Source: Clostridia bacterium
GTDB taxonomy: Bacteria > Bacillota > Clostridia > Christensenellales > Christensenellaceae
NCBI GenBank assembly: GCA_017439085.1
Contig: JAFRTU010000010.1
Location: forward strand, 1-64,000
Length of the DNA stretch: 64,000 nucleotides
Direction of reading: 5' to 3'
The notes beneath the pieces were generated by a model. The model ran no database searches, was not told the DNA's origin, and saw only the letters and a list, made by a program, of their open reading frames with translations. This document shows, one piece after another, positions 42,575 through 51,417 of this stretch; the first letter of the stretch is position 1, and every line of letters starts with the position of its first letter. The translations under genes and the position numbers were made by a program.

Positions 42575-43111
42575 TTATCTCACTGCTTCCGCACCAGCTT
42601 CAAGAGCTCTCTCGTTTATAGGGATGAGATTTGCCTTTCTCTCTCCGAATGAGGCCCTGAGACAGTCGATCGCAGTCACTGGAGAAACCACATGGGTCTT
42701 TTCAAGTACGGCTCCGAGCATGACCATGTTTGCGACCCTGCCGTTTCCGAGATCATCTGCCAGTTTGTTGACCGGTACATAGTATACCTCTATGTCATCT
42801 CTTGTGCTCTTGAGATCTATGAGCGAACTGTTGACGAAGAGCTTTCCGCCCTTTGCAACGTTCTTTTCGTATTTCTCGAAGGATGGTCTGTTCATGACTA
42901 CGACTATGTCCGCCTGAGTTACCACCGGGCTTCCGACTTCCTCATCAGATACCACGACGCTGCAGTTTGCAGTTCCGCCTCTCATCTCCGGTCCGTATGA
43001 AGGGAGCCATGAAACGTCATAGCCTTCCTTTAATCCCGCATAGGCGATAAGCTGTCCGAGAAGAAGGACGCCCTGTCCGCCGAATCCTGCACTTATGATC
43101 TGAGTCAGCAT
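42575..43111 (-). CDS. 2-oxoacid:ferredoxin oxidoreductase gamma subunit
   Basis: A 178-residue gamma subunit (POR/KOR gamma family). It starts TQIISAGFGGQGVLLLGQLI, with SYGPEMRGGTANC as the second family mark. It works with the alpha, beta and ferredoxin-like subunits encoded directly upstream to oxidise a 2-oxoacid to its acyl-CoA with reduction of ferredoxin. It starts 1 nt after the beta-subunit stop and is last in the operon. Confidence 0.95.
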   Translation of the reverse strand: MLTQIISAGFGGQGVLLLGQLIAYAGLKEGYDVSWLPSYGPEMRGGTANCSVVVSDEEVGSPVVTQADIVVVMNRPSFEKYEKNVAKGGKLFVNSSLIDLKSTRDDIEVYYVPVNKLADDLGNGRVANMVMLGAVLEKTHVVSPVTAIDCLRASFGERKANLIPINERALEAGAEAVR

Positions 43112-43112
43112 G

Positions 43113-43850
43113 TCATACCTCCTCCTTTACGACACCAAGAGGATAATAAGGTATCATGTTCTCTTTCAGCCACTTCAGAGCTTCGACAGGAGTCTTGCCC
43201 CAGTTTGTAGGGCATGTGGAGAGGACTTCTATGAAAGTGAATCCCTTCCCCTCCATCTGATACTTCATTGCCTTCTTGATGGCGTTCTTTGCCTTTATGA
43301 TGTTCGGCACGTCATGGAGGGATACTCTCTCCACATAGCATGCTCCGTCAAGGGTGGCTATGAGCTCGCTCATCCTTATCGGAAGCCCGCAGTGCTCTCT
43401 CTTCCTTCCGTATGGGGAAGTCGTAGTGACCTGTCCTTCAAGGGAAGTAGGAGCCATCTGGCCGCCTGTCATTCCGTAAATGGCATTGTTGATGAAGATC
43501 GTAGTGACCTTTTCGCCTCTGGCAGCCGCATGGACTATCTCCGCGGTACCTATTGAAGCAAGGTCTCCGTCTCCCTGATAGCTGAATACCAGCTTGTCGG
43601 GATGTACTCTCTTTATTCCCGTGGCAACGGCTGGAGCTCTTCCGTGAGCGGCCTCCATCATGTCACAGTTGAAATAGTTATATGCGAATACGGCGCATCC
43701 GACAGGAGCGATGCCGATCGCCTTGTCCTGCATTCCGAGTTCCTCAACCGCTTCGGCCACCAGTCTGTGTGCTATACCATGGGTACAGCCCGGGCAGTAA
43801 TGGAAAGGAACGTCCGTAAGCATCTTTGTTTTTTCAAATACTACTGCCAT
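43113..43850 (-). CDS. 2-oxoacid:ferredoxin oxidoreductase beta subunit (TPP-binding)
   Basis: A 245-residue beta subunit. The TPP/Mg motif is GDGDLASIGTAEIVHAAARG followed by NNAIYGMTGGQMAPTS, and YCPGCTHG at the N-terminus is a family element. The MTGGQ.APT variant is characteristic of Vor/Kor (branched-chain or 2-oxoglutarate) enzymes rather than pyruvate ones. The alpha-subunit gene ends 1 nt upstream. Confidence 0.95.
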   Translation of the reverse strand: MAVVFEKTKMLTDVPFHYCPGCTHGIAHRLVAEAVEELGMQDKAIGIAPVGCAVFAYNYFNCDMMEAAHGRAPAVATGIKRVHPDKLVFSYQGDGDLASIGTAEIVHAAARGEKVTTIFINNAIYGMTGGQMAPTSLEGQVTTTSPYGRKREHCGLPIRMSELIATLDGACYVERVSLHDVPNIIKAKNAIKKAMKYQMEGKGFTFIEVLSTCPTNWGKTPVEALKWLKENMIPYYPLGVVKEEV

Positions 43851-43851
43851 C

Positions 43852-44916
43852 TTATTCGTGAGCCTCCTTCAATTTGATGATCTGTTCAAGGATGTCTTCC
43901 GTGCTCGGTACGAATCCTCCGAGGGTCCCGAAGAACTCCACGGGCTTCTTACCGTTTACTGCAAGTCTGACGTCCTCCACCATCTGGCCTGTGCTCATCT
44001 CTATAGTGATGAAAGCCTTTGCCGTATCTGCAGCTTTGCTGAAAGCCTCATCCGGGAACGGCCATACTGTCTTTGGTCTTATGAGTCCGACCTTTATTCC
44101 CATCTGTCTTGCCTTGTTTATGGCGCTCTTGGCTATCCTTGCGGTCGTGCCGTATGCTGCGATGATATAATCTGCATCCTCAGTGTTGTAGAGTTCGACC
44201 TGGGTCTCCCTCTCCTTTATGAGGGCATATCTCTTCAAAAGCCTCTCGGAAACGACCTTCATCTGCTCAGGCTCGATATACAGGGAGTTTATGACTGCTC
44301 TTTCTCTTGTCTTATCGTCCCAGCCTGTAGCTGCCCATGTCTTCGGAGGGAGCTCTCTCTTCTTGTAATCTGCAAACTCGACCGGTTCCATGATCTGGCC
44401 GATCATTCCGTCTCCTAAGAGCATGACGGGGATCCTGTATGTGTCGGCTATGTCAAAGCCTTCCATTACCATGTTTGCTGCTTCCTGGACCGTTGAAGGA
44501 GCAAGTACCACCAGGTGATAATCTCCGTGTCCGCCGCCTTTGGTAGCCTGGAAATAATCTCCCTGTGCCGGCTGTATGCCGCCAAGTCCCGGTCCTACTC
44601 TCATCATGTTGCATATGAGACAGGGGATCTCTGCACATGCTATATAGCTGATGCCTTCCTGCTTGAGGCTTATTCCTGGGCTTGATGACGAAGTCATTAC
44701 CCTGGCTCCGGATCCGCCTGCACCGTAAACCATATTGATGGCAGCGACCTCGCTCTCAGCCTGGAGGAACACTCCTCCCTCCTGAGGAAGTCTTCTGCTC
44801 ATATATTCCGGAATCTCATTCTGTGGAGTTATAGGATATCCGAAGAAGAATCTGCATCCGGCCTGTATAGCGGCCTCTCCTATAGCTTCGCTGCCTTTCA
44901 TTAATTTCTTAGCCAT
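43852..44916 (-). CDS. vorB: 2-oxoacid:ferredoxin oxidoreductase alpha subunit (Vor/Kor type)
   Basis: A 354-residue alpha subunit resembling proteins named VorB (3-methyl-2-oxobutanoate type). Family marks are CRFFFGYPITPQNEIPEYM, ESEVAAINMVYGAGGSGAR and TSSSSPGISLKQEG, with a C-terminal domain II containing IGLIRPKTVWPFPDEAF-like sequence. Substrate (branched-chain 2-oxoacid or 2-oxoglutarate) cannot be fixed from sequence alone. It lies 18 nt after the ferredoxin-like subunit. Confidence 0.92.
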   Translation of the reverse strand: MAKKLMKGSEAIGEAAIQAGCRFFFGYPITPQNEIPEYMSRRLPQEGGVFLQAESEVAAINMVYGAGGSGARVMTSSSSPGISLKQEGISYIACAEIPCLICNMMRVGPGLGGIQPAQGDYFQATKGGGHGDYHLVVLAPSTVQEAANMVMEGFDIADTYRIPVMLLGDGMIGQIMEPVEFADYKKRELPPKTWAATGWDDKTRERAVINSLYIEPEQMKVVSERLLKRYALIKERETQVELYNTEDADYIIAAYGTTARIAKSAINKARQMGIKVGLIRPKTVWPFPDEAFSKAADTAKAFITIEMSTGQMVEDVRLAVNGKKPVEFFGTLGGFVPSTEDILEQIIKLKEAHE

Positions 44917-44934
44917 AATCTCCTCCGCTTCCGG

Positions 44935-45141
44935 TCATCTTTCTACAGTGAATACAACATCAGGGCACATGCGTGCGCAGGAAGCGCATCCAATGCACTC
45001 ATCCATGTTGATGATACCGATCGGGTGATAACCTTTGGCATTCAGTTTTTCCCTGTTGAGTTCCAGTATATGCTTCGGGCAGACCTGAATACATAAGGAA
45101 CATCCCTTACAAGCATCTTCATTAATTGTAAGTTTTGCCAT
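44935..45141 (-). CDS. 2-oxoacid:ferredoxin oxidoreductase delta (2x4Fe-4S) subunit
   Basis: A 68-residue ferredoxin-like protein with two CxxCxxCxxxC(P) clusters: CKGCSLCIQVCP and CIGCASCARMCP. I set the start at the ATG ending at 45141, which has AAAGGATC upstream; the longer reading is hydrophobic and has no site. It carries electrons out of the TPP site. It is first in the four-gene operon, downstream of the promoter at 45180-45208. Confidence 0.95.
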   Translation of the reverse strand: MAKLTINEDACKGCSLCIQVCPKHILELNREKLNAKGYHPIGIINMDECIGCASCARMCPDVVFTVER

Positions 45142-45179
45142 GTCCGATCCTTTCTTGATTCTAAAAAATGTTATGAATA

Positions 45180-45234
45180 AGGATATCACCTAAAAAAGCC
45201 TTTGTAAACAAAAGAGCCCTTTAGGTTCGTATCC
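45180..45234 (-). promoter_or_regulatory. Promoter of the 2-oxoacid oxidoreductase operon within nested inverted repeats
   Basis: Minus-strand TTTACA (45203-45208), 17 bp, TATCCT (45180-45185). Three nested inverted repeats cover it: GGATA/TATCC (45181-45185, 45230-45234), ACCTAAA/TTTAGGT (45188-45194, 45220-45226), and TTTGT/ACAAA (45201-45212). Confidence 0.5.
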
Positions 45235-45246
45235 CTTTTTCCGTTT

Positions 45247-45933
45247 TCATGGTCTTTCATCAAGCCATGCAGGACGCATGAATATATGTATGGGAAGGAC
45301 TGGAAGATCCCCTTTGTACTCGTCAGAGAGTTCCTCTCTCATGCAGATGCATTTGATCGGGATCCCGAGATCAAAGGACACTTCACGTCCGATCTTCTCG
45401 GAATGGACCACATGCTCCATTTCCGTCTCGTAAGCCAGGTTTCCGTTTATGACTATCCTGTCCACTTCGAGAGATGCCTTGTCCATCATTTCCCTTAGAA
45501 GTCCCTTTATGGCTTCCTTGTTCTCCTGCATCGGTCTCATGGGGTTGATGACAAAGAGGAATTCACACTCTTCCCTTGCCTCCATTACGTGATCCTTTAA
45601 GAGTCCCAGCACTGCAGCGCCTACGGGATCCCCTCCCACATCAAAAACGGCATGATCGGGTTTTCTGTCAAACGGAGAGTATATCTCCGGAGGAAGGGTC
45701 GGAACATCCATCGTGGTGTTTGCGAAATCGGGCTTAACCACCTCCACTCCCGCATCCCTTAGTATCCTCTCCTTGCTCGAGGATTTGAAGTAAGGATTTA
45801 TGATGTCCATGTCTATCAGCATGGAACTTCCCAAGGATGCGTGTCTCAGGGCAAGATTGATGGCTATCTCCGTCTTTCCGCTCCCAAAGTTACCTATTAT
45901 AAATGTATATCTCTTGAAATCCAGTTTTTCCAT
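45247..45933 (-). CDS. P-loop ATPase of unknown role, oxidoreductase-linked
   Basis: A 228-residue ATPase with a Walker A of GNFGSGKTEIAINLAL and a DMDIINPYFKS segment; HAVFDVGGDPVGAAVLG resembles a Walker B/switch II as in ParA/MinD-like folds. No membrane helix or DNA-binding domain is seen. It sits between a COG2509 flavoprotein (1 nt away) and the ferredoxin oxidoreductase operon. Conserved ATPases are often found beside such operons, but I know of no proven function. Confidence 0.7.
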   Translation of the reverse strand: MEKLDFKRYTFIIGNFGSGKTEIAINLALRHASLGSSMLIDMDIINPYFKSSSKERILRDAGVEVVKPDFANTTMDVPTLPPEIYSPFDRKPDHAVFDVGGDPVGAAVLGLLKDHVMEAREECEFLFVINPMRPMQENKEAIKGLLREMMDKASLEVDRIVINGNLAYETEMEHVVHSEKIGREVSFDLGIPIKCICMREELSDEYKGDLPVLPIHIFMRPAWLDERP

Positions 45934-45934
45934 C

Positions 45935-47521
45935 TCAGTCCTCTTCTCCTCTGTAACGTGAAATGATCTCTTCCGCTATCCTGATGCCGTCAGCCGCTGC
46001 GGACACTATGCCCCCGGCGTATCCTGCTCCTTCTCCGCCCGGGAAAAGGCCCCTGATGTTGGATTCAAGACCTTCGTCCCTGATCATCCTGACCGGAGAG
46101 GAAGTCCTTGTCTCTGCTCCTATCATTATCCCCTTTGATATGAATCCAGGGATCTCTCTGTCGAATCTCATGAAGCCTCCGTCAAAACCGTCCGTTATGA
46201 ATCCGGGCAGCAGTTCCCTCATATCAGAAGATACGGTATAGGGAAGATATGAGTTTTTGAGCAGCTTCTTTGATTTCCTTCCTTTTATATAATCATATAT
46301 GTTCTGGGCAGGAGCTCCGTAGCCTCCTGCCATGAGATATGCCTTTTTCTCTATCTGTCTCTGGAAATCCACTCCCCCGAGCACTCCTCCCGACAGATCT
46401 TCTGTCTTTACTGAGACCACTATCGCAGAATCCGAGAACTCACCGTCCCTATTCATGTAGCTCATCCCGTTTACGGCCGTCATTCCCTCTTCGGTCGCGG
46501 AACAGACTATCTCTCCTCCGGGACACATGCAGAAAGAATATATGCCACGTCCCTTTTCGTTGTGCTTAAGGGTATAGCTTGCAGCGCCAAGCACGTCTGA
46601 AAAGCTTCCATACTGTCTGTCATCTATCAGTTCTCTCGGATGCTCGACTCTCACACCCACAGCGAAAGGTTTTTTCTCCATTTCGACTCCGGCTGCAAGA
46701 AGAGCCTCAAATGTATCCCTCGCCCCGTGTCCTATGGCAAGCACACAGGCAGATGTGTCTATCTGTTCAGTGATGCCGTTTTTCTCATATTCTATGCCCC
46801 TGAGCATGCCATCCCTTATGATGAGGCCTTTCAGGCGGGATGAGAACATCATTTCTCCTCCGAGCCTTCTGATCTCTGCCTTCATGGTAGAGACCACCTT
46901 TCTTATGCCGTCGGTACCAAGATGAGGTCTCTGAAGGTAGCGGATCTCTTCAGGGGCACCGAATGATGACAGGGTCTCGAGAACCAGATCGGTATAGCAA
47001 TTCCCTTTTCTGGAAGTCAGTTTGCCGTCGGAAAACGCACCGGCTCCACCTTCACCGAAGCATACGTTGCTCTCGGTATCAAGTATTCCCTCTTCCTTCA
47101 GCCTTCTGAAGTCCCGTTCCCTCTCTGATATCTCTTTTCCCCTCTCGATGAGAATGGGTCTATAGCCTTCCCTCGCCAGGAAGTATGTCGCGAAAAGTCC
47201 GCAGGGACCCGCCCCTATAACGGCTATCCTTCCCTCCGGCGTTCTGTCTCCGTGTATAAAAACGACACGGGAACCTTCCTCATCAGGTATTCCCGTGTCC
47301 TTGATGTCTGTAATATCTGTCAGATCAGGTATCTCCGCAATTATGTTATAAAGATAGGAGATATCGGTCTTCTTCCTTGCATCTATGGATTTGCGGACCG
47401 TCCTTATGTCCTTCAGATCCGAAGGGCCTATCTCGAGCCTCCGAGCCACCAGTTTCCTTAACGTTCCTGCTTCATCCTGCCTGACCGGCACGATGAGGTT
47501 ACGAACTATAACGCTTTTCAT
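45935..47521 (-). CDS. COG2509-type FAD-dependent dehydrogenase
   Basis: A 528-residue flavoprotein. An N-terminal region of about 95 residues precedes the FAD Rossmann motif RIAVIGAGPCGLFATYFLA. Further on, VCFGEGGAGAFSDGKLTSR and a C-terminal GLFPGGEGAGYAGGI segment match uncharacterised FAD-dependent dehydrogenases of COG2509. The substrate is unknown. It is encoded just upstream of the P-loop ATPase and 6 nt after ybbR, and probably shares the cdaA transcript. Confidence 0.9.
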   Translation of the reverse strand: MKSVIVRNLIVPVRQDEAGTLRKLVARRLEIGPSDLKDIRTVRKSIDARKKTDISYLYNIIAEIPDLTDITDIKDTGIPDEEGSRVVFIHGDRTPEGRIAVIGAGPCGLFATYFLAREGYRPILIERGKEISERERDFRRLKEEGILDTESNVCFGEGGAGAFSDGKLTSRKGNCYTDLVLETLSSFGAPEEIRYLQRPHLGTDGIRKVVSTMKAEIRRLGGEMMFSSRLKGLIIRDGMLRGIEYEKNGITEQIDTSACVLAIGHGARDTFEALLAAGVEMEKKPFAVGVRVEHPRELIDDRQYGSFSDVLGAASYTLKHNEKGRGIYSFCMCPGGEIVCSATEEGMTAVNGMSYMNRDGEFSDSAIVVSVKTEDLSGGVLGGVDFQRQIEKKAYLMAGGYGAPAQNIYDYIKGRKSKKLLKNSYLPYTVSSDMRELLPGFITDGFDGGFMRFDREIPGFISKGIMIGAETRTSSPVRMIRDEGLESNIRGLFPGGEGAGYAGGIVSAAADGIRIAEEIISRYRGEED

Positions 47522-47527
47522 GACGCT

Positions 47528-48820
47528 TTATCCTATGGTCACGCTGACTGTAGTGATCTCAAGGCTGATCATGTCATTCTCTATGCCTGGGATGCTCTCT
47601 ATCCTTACAGGAAGGTTGTATGCACCCGGTCCGAGTCCGGTGAGATCTACGTAGACCGAGATATCTCCCCTCTTCAGCGCTTCCACGACCGTAGTAGGTC
47701 CGGTAACATGCACATCCGTATATTTATCACGCAGTATGGCATCATATCCGTTCTCGAGATTGACTTTCTTGATCTCTATATTCTCGAATACCTTGTCTCC
47801 GGCATTCTCCTCTATCTGAACGTACAGCGTCACTTCATTGCCGGAGAGCGAACTGACTCCCGTAGGCAATTTTATCTGTGCAGTTATGAGTTTTCCCGAG
47901 CTTGCTCCTTGCAGAGAGACAGGATATATGACTATGCTGTCAATAGTGCTCAGAGCTCCGACGTTTCCGATGAGCTCGAAAGTCTCGGGATCCGGGGTCA
48001 GGTTCTTCACAGTATAGCCGTCCGCAACGTCCATGATCTGCCGTATCGATCCTTCAAGATCGAACTTGACGGTCTTCTTTGCAGAGACCTTTATGCTGGC
48101 TATGACCGAAGGAATATCCTTTCCGGAACAGTTGACACTGACCTCAGAGTTGTTCTTGTCAAGAAGTCTCGGTTCATATGCCTGAACGCTGTTCTCCTTC
48201 AGCCCGTCTATGCTTATATCCACTACTGCATGGGTGACATTTGCAATGGAGCTCTCATTTCCCTTTATGGTGATCTGGTCATTCTCAAGCACAGGTTCTC
48301 CAACGTGGAGCCCTTCTGATGCTGTTCCTGACATGACATATGATACCGGGACCGTCTTTGAACTGTATTTCTCCGCTTTAACGATCACCGTTGCAGGAGT
48401 CTTTCTCTGAACGGTCGCTCCGGAGATGGATACAGTGGTCTGTACCGTAAGTTCTGTCTCTCCGACACTGTTGATCTGGGAAAGATCCACAAATGCTCTC
48501 ACCGTATTCACGTTGATGCTCCTGTGGCTGTCCTGTCCTGCCTGTATGATGAGATCCACTTCCTTAGGGATTGAACCGGTATCGATTGTATAGCCCTGAG
48601 CAGTCATCTGTTCGATGCCGGTGATGCTTACGGGAACGGATTTTAATGTCATGGTCCTTACCGGGTTTTCGTCTGCTATGACATATGCCCAGATGAATAT
48701 GGCAAAAACAAGAGAAATGATCTTGAGCCAGGTATCCTTCTTGAAGAAGTTCAGCAGGAATCTTCCCGTTACGGCAAATGTGCTCTTAAGTTTTGAAAAG
48801 AACGTAGTCTTATTCTCCAT
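47528..48820 (-). CDS. cdaR: YbbR-domain protein (CdaR-like)
   Basis: A 430-residue protein with one N-terminal membrane helix (WLKIISLVFAIFIWAYVIA) followed by about four extracellular YbbR-type beta domains. In Bacillota, YbbR/CdaR binds and regulates the diadenylate cyclase CdaA, whose gene is directly upstream and overlaps by 11 nt. The usual third gene of this cluster, glmM, is absent here. Confidence 0.92.
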   Translation of the reverse strand: MENKTTFFSKLKSTFAVTGRFLLNFFKKDTWLKIISLVFAIFIWAYVIADENPVRTMTLKSVPVSITGIEQMTAQGYTIDTGSIPKEVDLIIQAGQDSHRSINVNTVRAFVDLSQINSVGETELTVQTTVSISGATVQRKTPATVIVKAEKYSSKTVPVSYVMSGTASEGLHVGEPVLENDQITIKGNESSIANVTHAVVDISIDGLKENSVQAYEPRLLDKNNSEVSVNCSGKDIPSVIASIKVSAKKTVKFDLEGSIRQIMDVADGYTVKNLTPDPETFELIGNVGALSTIDSIVIYPVSLQGASSGKLITAQIKLPTGVSSLSGNEVTLYVQIEENAGDKVFENIEIKKVNLENGYDAILRDKYTDVHVTGPTTVVEALKRGDISVYVDLTGLGPGAYNLPVRIESIPGIENDMISLEITTVSVTIG

Positions 48821-49652
48821 CTTTCTTCCATACCTTTCCCGCGATCTTCTTGCTGAGCCTTCCCTTTGTCACGTATATCTCCTCCAGGAGCTCATGAAGT
48901 TTCTTGATATCGAGATATCTGTCGAGCATTCCTTCATGTGCGAGAGATATGACTCCGTTTTCCTCGGAGACGATTATTATGTATGCATCCGAGACTTCTG
49001 ATAGTCCGAGACCTGCCCTGTGCCTCGTACCGAGTTCAGATGACAGATCCCTGTTGTCTGAAAGCGGAAGGAAACATCCTGCTGCGACTATCCTGTCTTT
49101 TCTTATTATCATTGCTCCGTCATGAAGAGGAGCGTTATGGAAGAAGATGTTCTCTATAAGCTCGTTTGTGATGCTTGCATCGATGATCTGCCCTGTCTCT
49201 ATCACGTCTGAGAGTCCGGTCTTGTTCTCGAAGACCATGAGAGCTCCGACCTTCTGCTTGGCCATGTTGAGGACTGCCTTCTCTATCTCTTCTATCTCCC
49301 TTGAATAATCCTTCTCCTCAGCTATGGAGAAGATGTTCAGGAAATTGTTCCTACCGACATGCTCAAGAGCTCTCCTGAGTTCAGGCTGGAACACTATGGC
49401 AATTATGAGGAGTCCTGATGAGATGAAGAGGTCAAGTACCCATGACATTGCAGAGAGTCCTATCATCTTGCATATCTGAGCCAGAATAATGAATATGCCG
49501 AGTCCTTTAAGGACCTGTGATGCTCTGGTCTTCCTTGTCAGAGACAACAGGAAATACAGTCCTGTAGCTACAAGCAGGATATCAATGGCATCCAGCAGTC
49601 TGAAATTCAGCTTGTTACTGAATATTTTTTCGATGATATCAGATATATTCAT
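48810..49652 (-). CDS. cdaA: Diadenylate cyclase CdaA
   Basis: A 280-residue cyclase that makes c-di-AMP from two ATP. Three membrane helices occupy about residues 10-90; the DAC domain has APLHDGAMII (DGA motif) and the GTRHRAGLG (RHR) motif, both intact. c-di-AMP controls K+ uptake and cell-wall homeostasis in Bacillota. A 114-nt leader from the promoter at 49773-49801 begins with a TGAACTA/TAGTTCA stem. GGAG is close to the ATG. Confidence 0.97.
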   Translation of the reverse strand: MNISDIIEKIFSNKLNFRLLDAIDILLVATGLYFLLSLTRKTRASQVLKGLGIFIILAQICKMIGLSAMSWVLDLFISSGLLIIAIVFQPELRRALEHVGRNNFLNIFSIAEEKDYSREIEEIEKAVLNMAKQKVGALMVFENKTGLSDVIETGQIIDASITNELIENIFFHNAPLHDGAMIIRKDRIVAAGCFLPLSDNRDLSSELGTRHRAGLGLSEVSDAYIIIVSEENGVISLAHEGMLDRYLDIKKLHELLEEIYVTKGRLSKKIAGKVWKKDGE

Positions 49653-49772
49653 TCTCCGTGACTCTTAAACCTCTAAAAAAAGCATCAGATACTATTCTAT
49701 TTTCGTCATGTCCGAAAATCCATATATAAATTGTGAACTATGGCACTGATTCCCAATATTAGTTCATTTTTA

Positions 49773-49801
49773 ATTGTATTCTCAGAGCCTTTCAATATCA
49801 A
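49773..49801 (-). promoter_or_regulatory. Promoter of the cdaA operon
   Basis: Minus-strand TTGATA (49796-49801), 17 bp, TACAAT (49773-49778), giving a leader of about 114 nt. Confidence 0.62.
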
Positions 49802-49853
49802 GTAATGCCTCCATGATGTGAGCCCTACAACTTATATTCCCATTTCATTTTCT

Positions 49854-50087
49854 ATGATAATTATCATTTATTTTATATTATGTTTCTTTGAAATAATGGA
49901 AGAAGATAAGGCTCTTAGAGAATTGAAGGGAAGCAATGCGGATATGGCTGCTGAAAAACAGGATTCAAAAAGAATCATTATTGTGTTTGAAAAGGATGGT
50001 ATAACAAATCGCCTGTTTATCTTTTCCAACGACAGAGAGAGTTCGATAGATTGGTTCCGTTCCCTTTCATATATAAGATACAAATGA
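49854..50087 (+). CDS. Doubtful small membrane-anchored reading frame
   Basis: A 77-residue frame: one N-terminal hydrophobic segment (MIIIIYFILCFFEIM) followed by a charged part ending RIIIVFEKDGITNRLFIFSN. No Shine-Dalgarno is visible at this ATG or the one at 49896, and codon use is far more AT-rich than the flanking genes. It could be a horizontally gained fragment or chance. Confidence 0.28.
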   Translation: MIIIIYFILCFFEIMEEDKALRELKGSNADMAAEKQDSKRIIIVFEKDGITNRLFIFSNDRESSIDWFRSLSYIRYK

Positions 50088-50127
50088 TCTCAGAAATATC
50101 GGATCACAGACAGGTTTATATTCACGA

Positions 50128-50156
50128 TTGTAATCGGTATCCTCAGATGTTATATT
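50128..50156 (+). promoter_or_regulatory. Promoter of nagA
   Basis: TTGTAA (50128-50133), 17 bp, TATATT (50151-50156), 62 bp before the start codon. Confidence 0.6.
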
Positions 50157-50218
50157 TTCATTGAAGGAGATCTCTCTTTCAGATCAGTTAACAGTCAGCA
50201 AAAAGAAAGGATCAGATC

Positions 50219-51349
50219 ATGTCAGTTATCAAGAATGCAAGGATCTTCAACGGCGAGGTCTTCACCCCGCTCACCGCAGTCAGATATGAAGGCGGCCTTA
50301 TAAAAGAACTGTATACGGCCTATGACGGAGACGATGCCATAGACGCAAAAGGTGCCATTCTCTCTCCGGGATTCGTAGACACTCATATACACGGAAGTTT
50401 CGGCACGGACGTCTTAAAGCCCGGCGGGACGGATTACATTGCGGATCATTTCCCGTCTGTCGGTACCACCTCCTACTGTCCGACGAACGCAACGGACACG
50501 TTTGAGCATATAAACGCTTTCCTCGGAGAAGTAAAGAAAGCCATGAAGAGGACCAACGGCACCAGAGTTCTCGGAGCCCATATCGAAGGACCGTTCTTCT
50601 CTGTTGCAAACAGAGGCGCTCATGCGACCCATATGCTCCAGGATCCTACCATAGAGAACTATAAGAAGATGGTAGGAGAATATGATGATGCGGTGCTGAG
50701 AGTCTCCCTTGCTCCTGAAAAGACGGGAGGCATGGAACTCATAACCTACCTCGTAAACAGAGGAAAGTATGTATCAATCGCCCACACCGACTCCATGGCA
50801 AAGGATGTGGAGGAAGCCATCGGCAAAGGAGCAACGATCTCCACCCATACTTTCAACGGGTTCTTCCCGATGCATCACAGGCAGGAAAACGGCATAGCCG
50901 CAGTGCTTACAGATGACAGGATCATATGCGAATTCATACCTGATCTCCAACACATAAACAAATATGCTGCAAGGCTCATCCTGAGATCAAAGGGCTTTGA
51001 GAAGACATTCATCTGCTCAGACGCTCTTGAGCCGGGCCAGATGGGCGACGGTATATATCAGCTTGCAGGCAGCAGGGTCACGGTGATCGACCATGTGGCA
51101 AGACTTGATGACGGAAGGCTCGCAGGATCCACGATATGCCTGCTCGACGGTATCAGGAATCTCGTGAATATAATCGGCATACCTCTTGAGAAGGCTCTGA
51201 AGCTTGCGACCATCAACCCCGCAAACTCTCTCGGTCTTACGGATATCGGCCGCATCAAGCCGGGAGCAAAGGCAGACTTCGTGCTCCTGAGCGACGATCT
51301 GGTACTGCAGAAGACCATAATCAGAGGTGTGGAAGAGTATTCGATCTGA
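50219..51349 (+). CDS. nagA: N-acetylglucosamine-6-phosphate deacetylase
   Basis: A 376-residue amidohydrolase that removes acetate from GlcNAc-6-phosphate for wall recycling or glycolysis. Metal ligands are seen in FVDTHIHGSFG, GAHIEGPFFS and AHTDSM/STHTFNGFFPMHHR. No nagB is visible beside it. AAAGGATCAGATC precedes the ATG. It is monocistronic with a strong terminator. Confidence 0.96.
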   Translation: MSVIKNARIFNGEVFTPLTAVRYEGGLIKELYTAYDGDDAIDAKGAILSPGFVDTHIHGSFGTDVLKPGGTDYIADHFPSVGTTSYCPTNATDTFEHINAFLGEVKKAMKRTNGTRVLGAHIEGPFFSVANRGAHATHMLQDPTIENYKKMVGEYDDAVLRVSLAPEKTGGMELITYLVNRGKYVSIAHTDSMAKDVEEAIGKGATISTHTFNGFFPMHHRQENGIAAVLTDDRIICEFIPDLQHINKYAARLILRSKGFEKTFICSDALEPGQMGDGIYQLAGSRVTVIDHVARLDDGRLAGSTICLLDGIRNLVNIIGIPLEKALKLATINPANSLGLTDIGRIKPGAKADFVLLSDDLVLQKTIIRGVEEYSI

Positions 51350-51364
51350 GTTTATAAAGACGAA

Positions 51365-51401
51365 AAATAGACCTGCTTACTAAAAGTAAGCAGGTCTATT
51401 T
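51365..51401. terminator. Bidirectional terminator between nagA and pfkA
   Basis: A perfect 17-bp stem (AAATAGACCTGCTTACT and complement) with a 3-nt loop. Confidence 0.93.
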
Positions 51402-51417
51402 GATTGTCATCTCTTTA

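Larger units (their letters stand above)
49653..50218. other. AT-rich intergenic region between cdaA and nagA
   Basis: Markedly more AT-rich than its neighbours. It holds the cdaA promoter and leader, a doubtful small reading frame and the nagA promoter; no recognised RNA or gene. Confidence 0.6.

Noticed and set aside
42455-42652. 65-codon plus-strand frame in the candidate RNA region
   Set aside because: It has no ribosome-binding site and crosses the terminator and the end of the gamma-subunit gene.
45181-45234. Rex operator before the ferredoxin oxidoreductase
   Set aside because: TTTGT-AA-ACAAA is too short and does not match the 18-bp Rex pattern with a central spacer.
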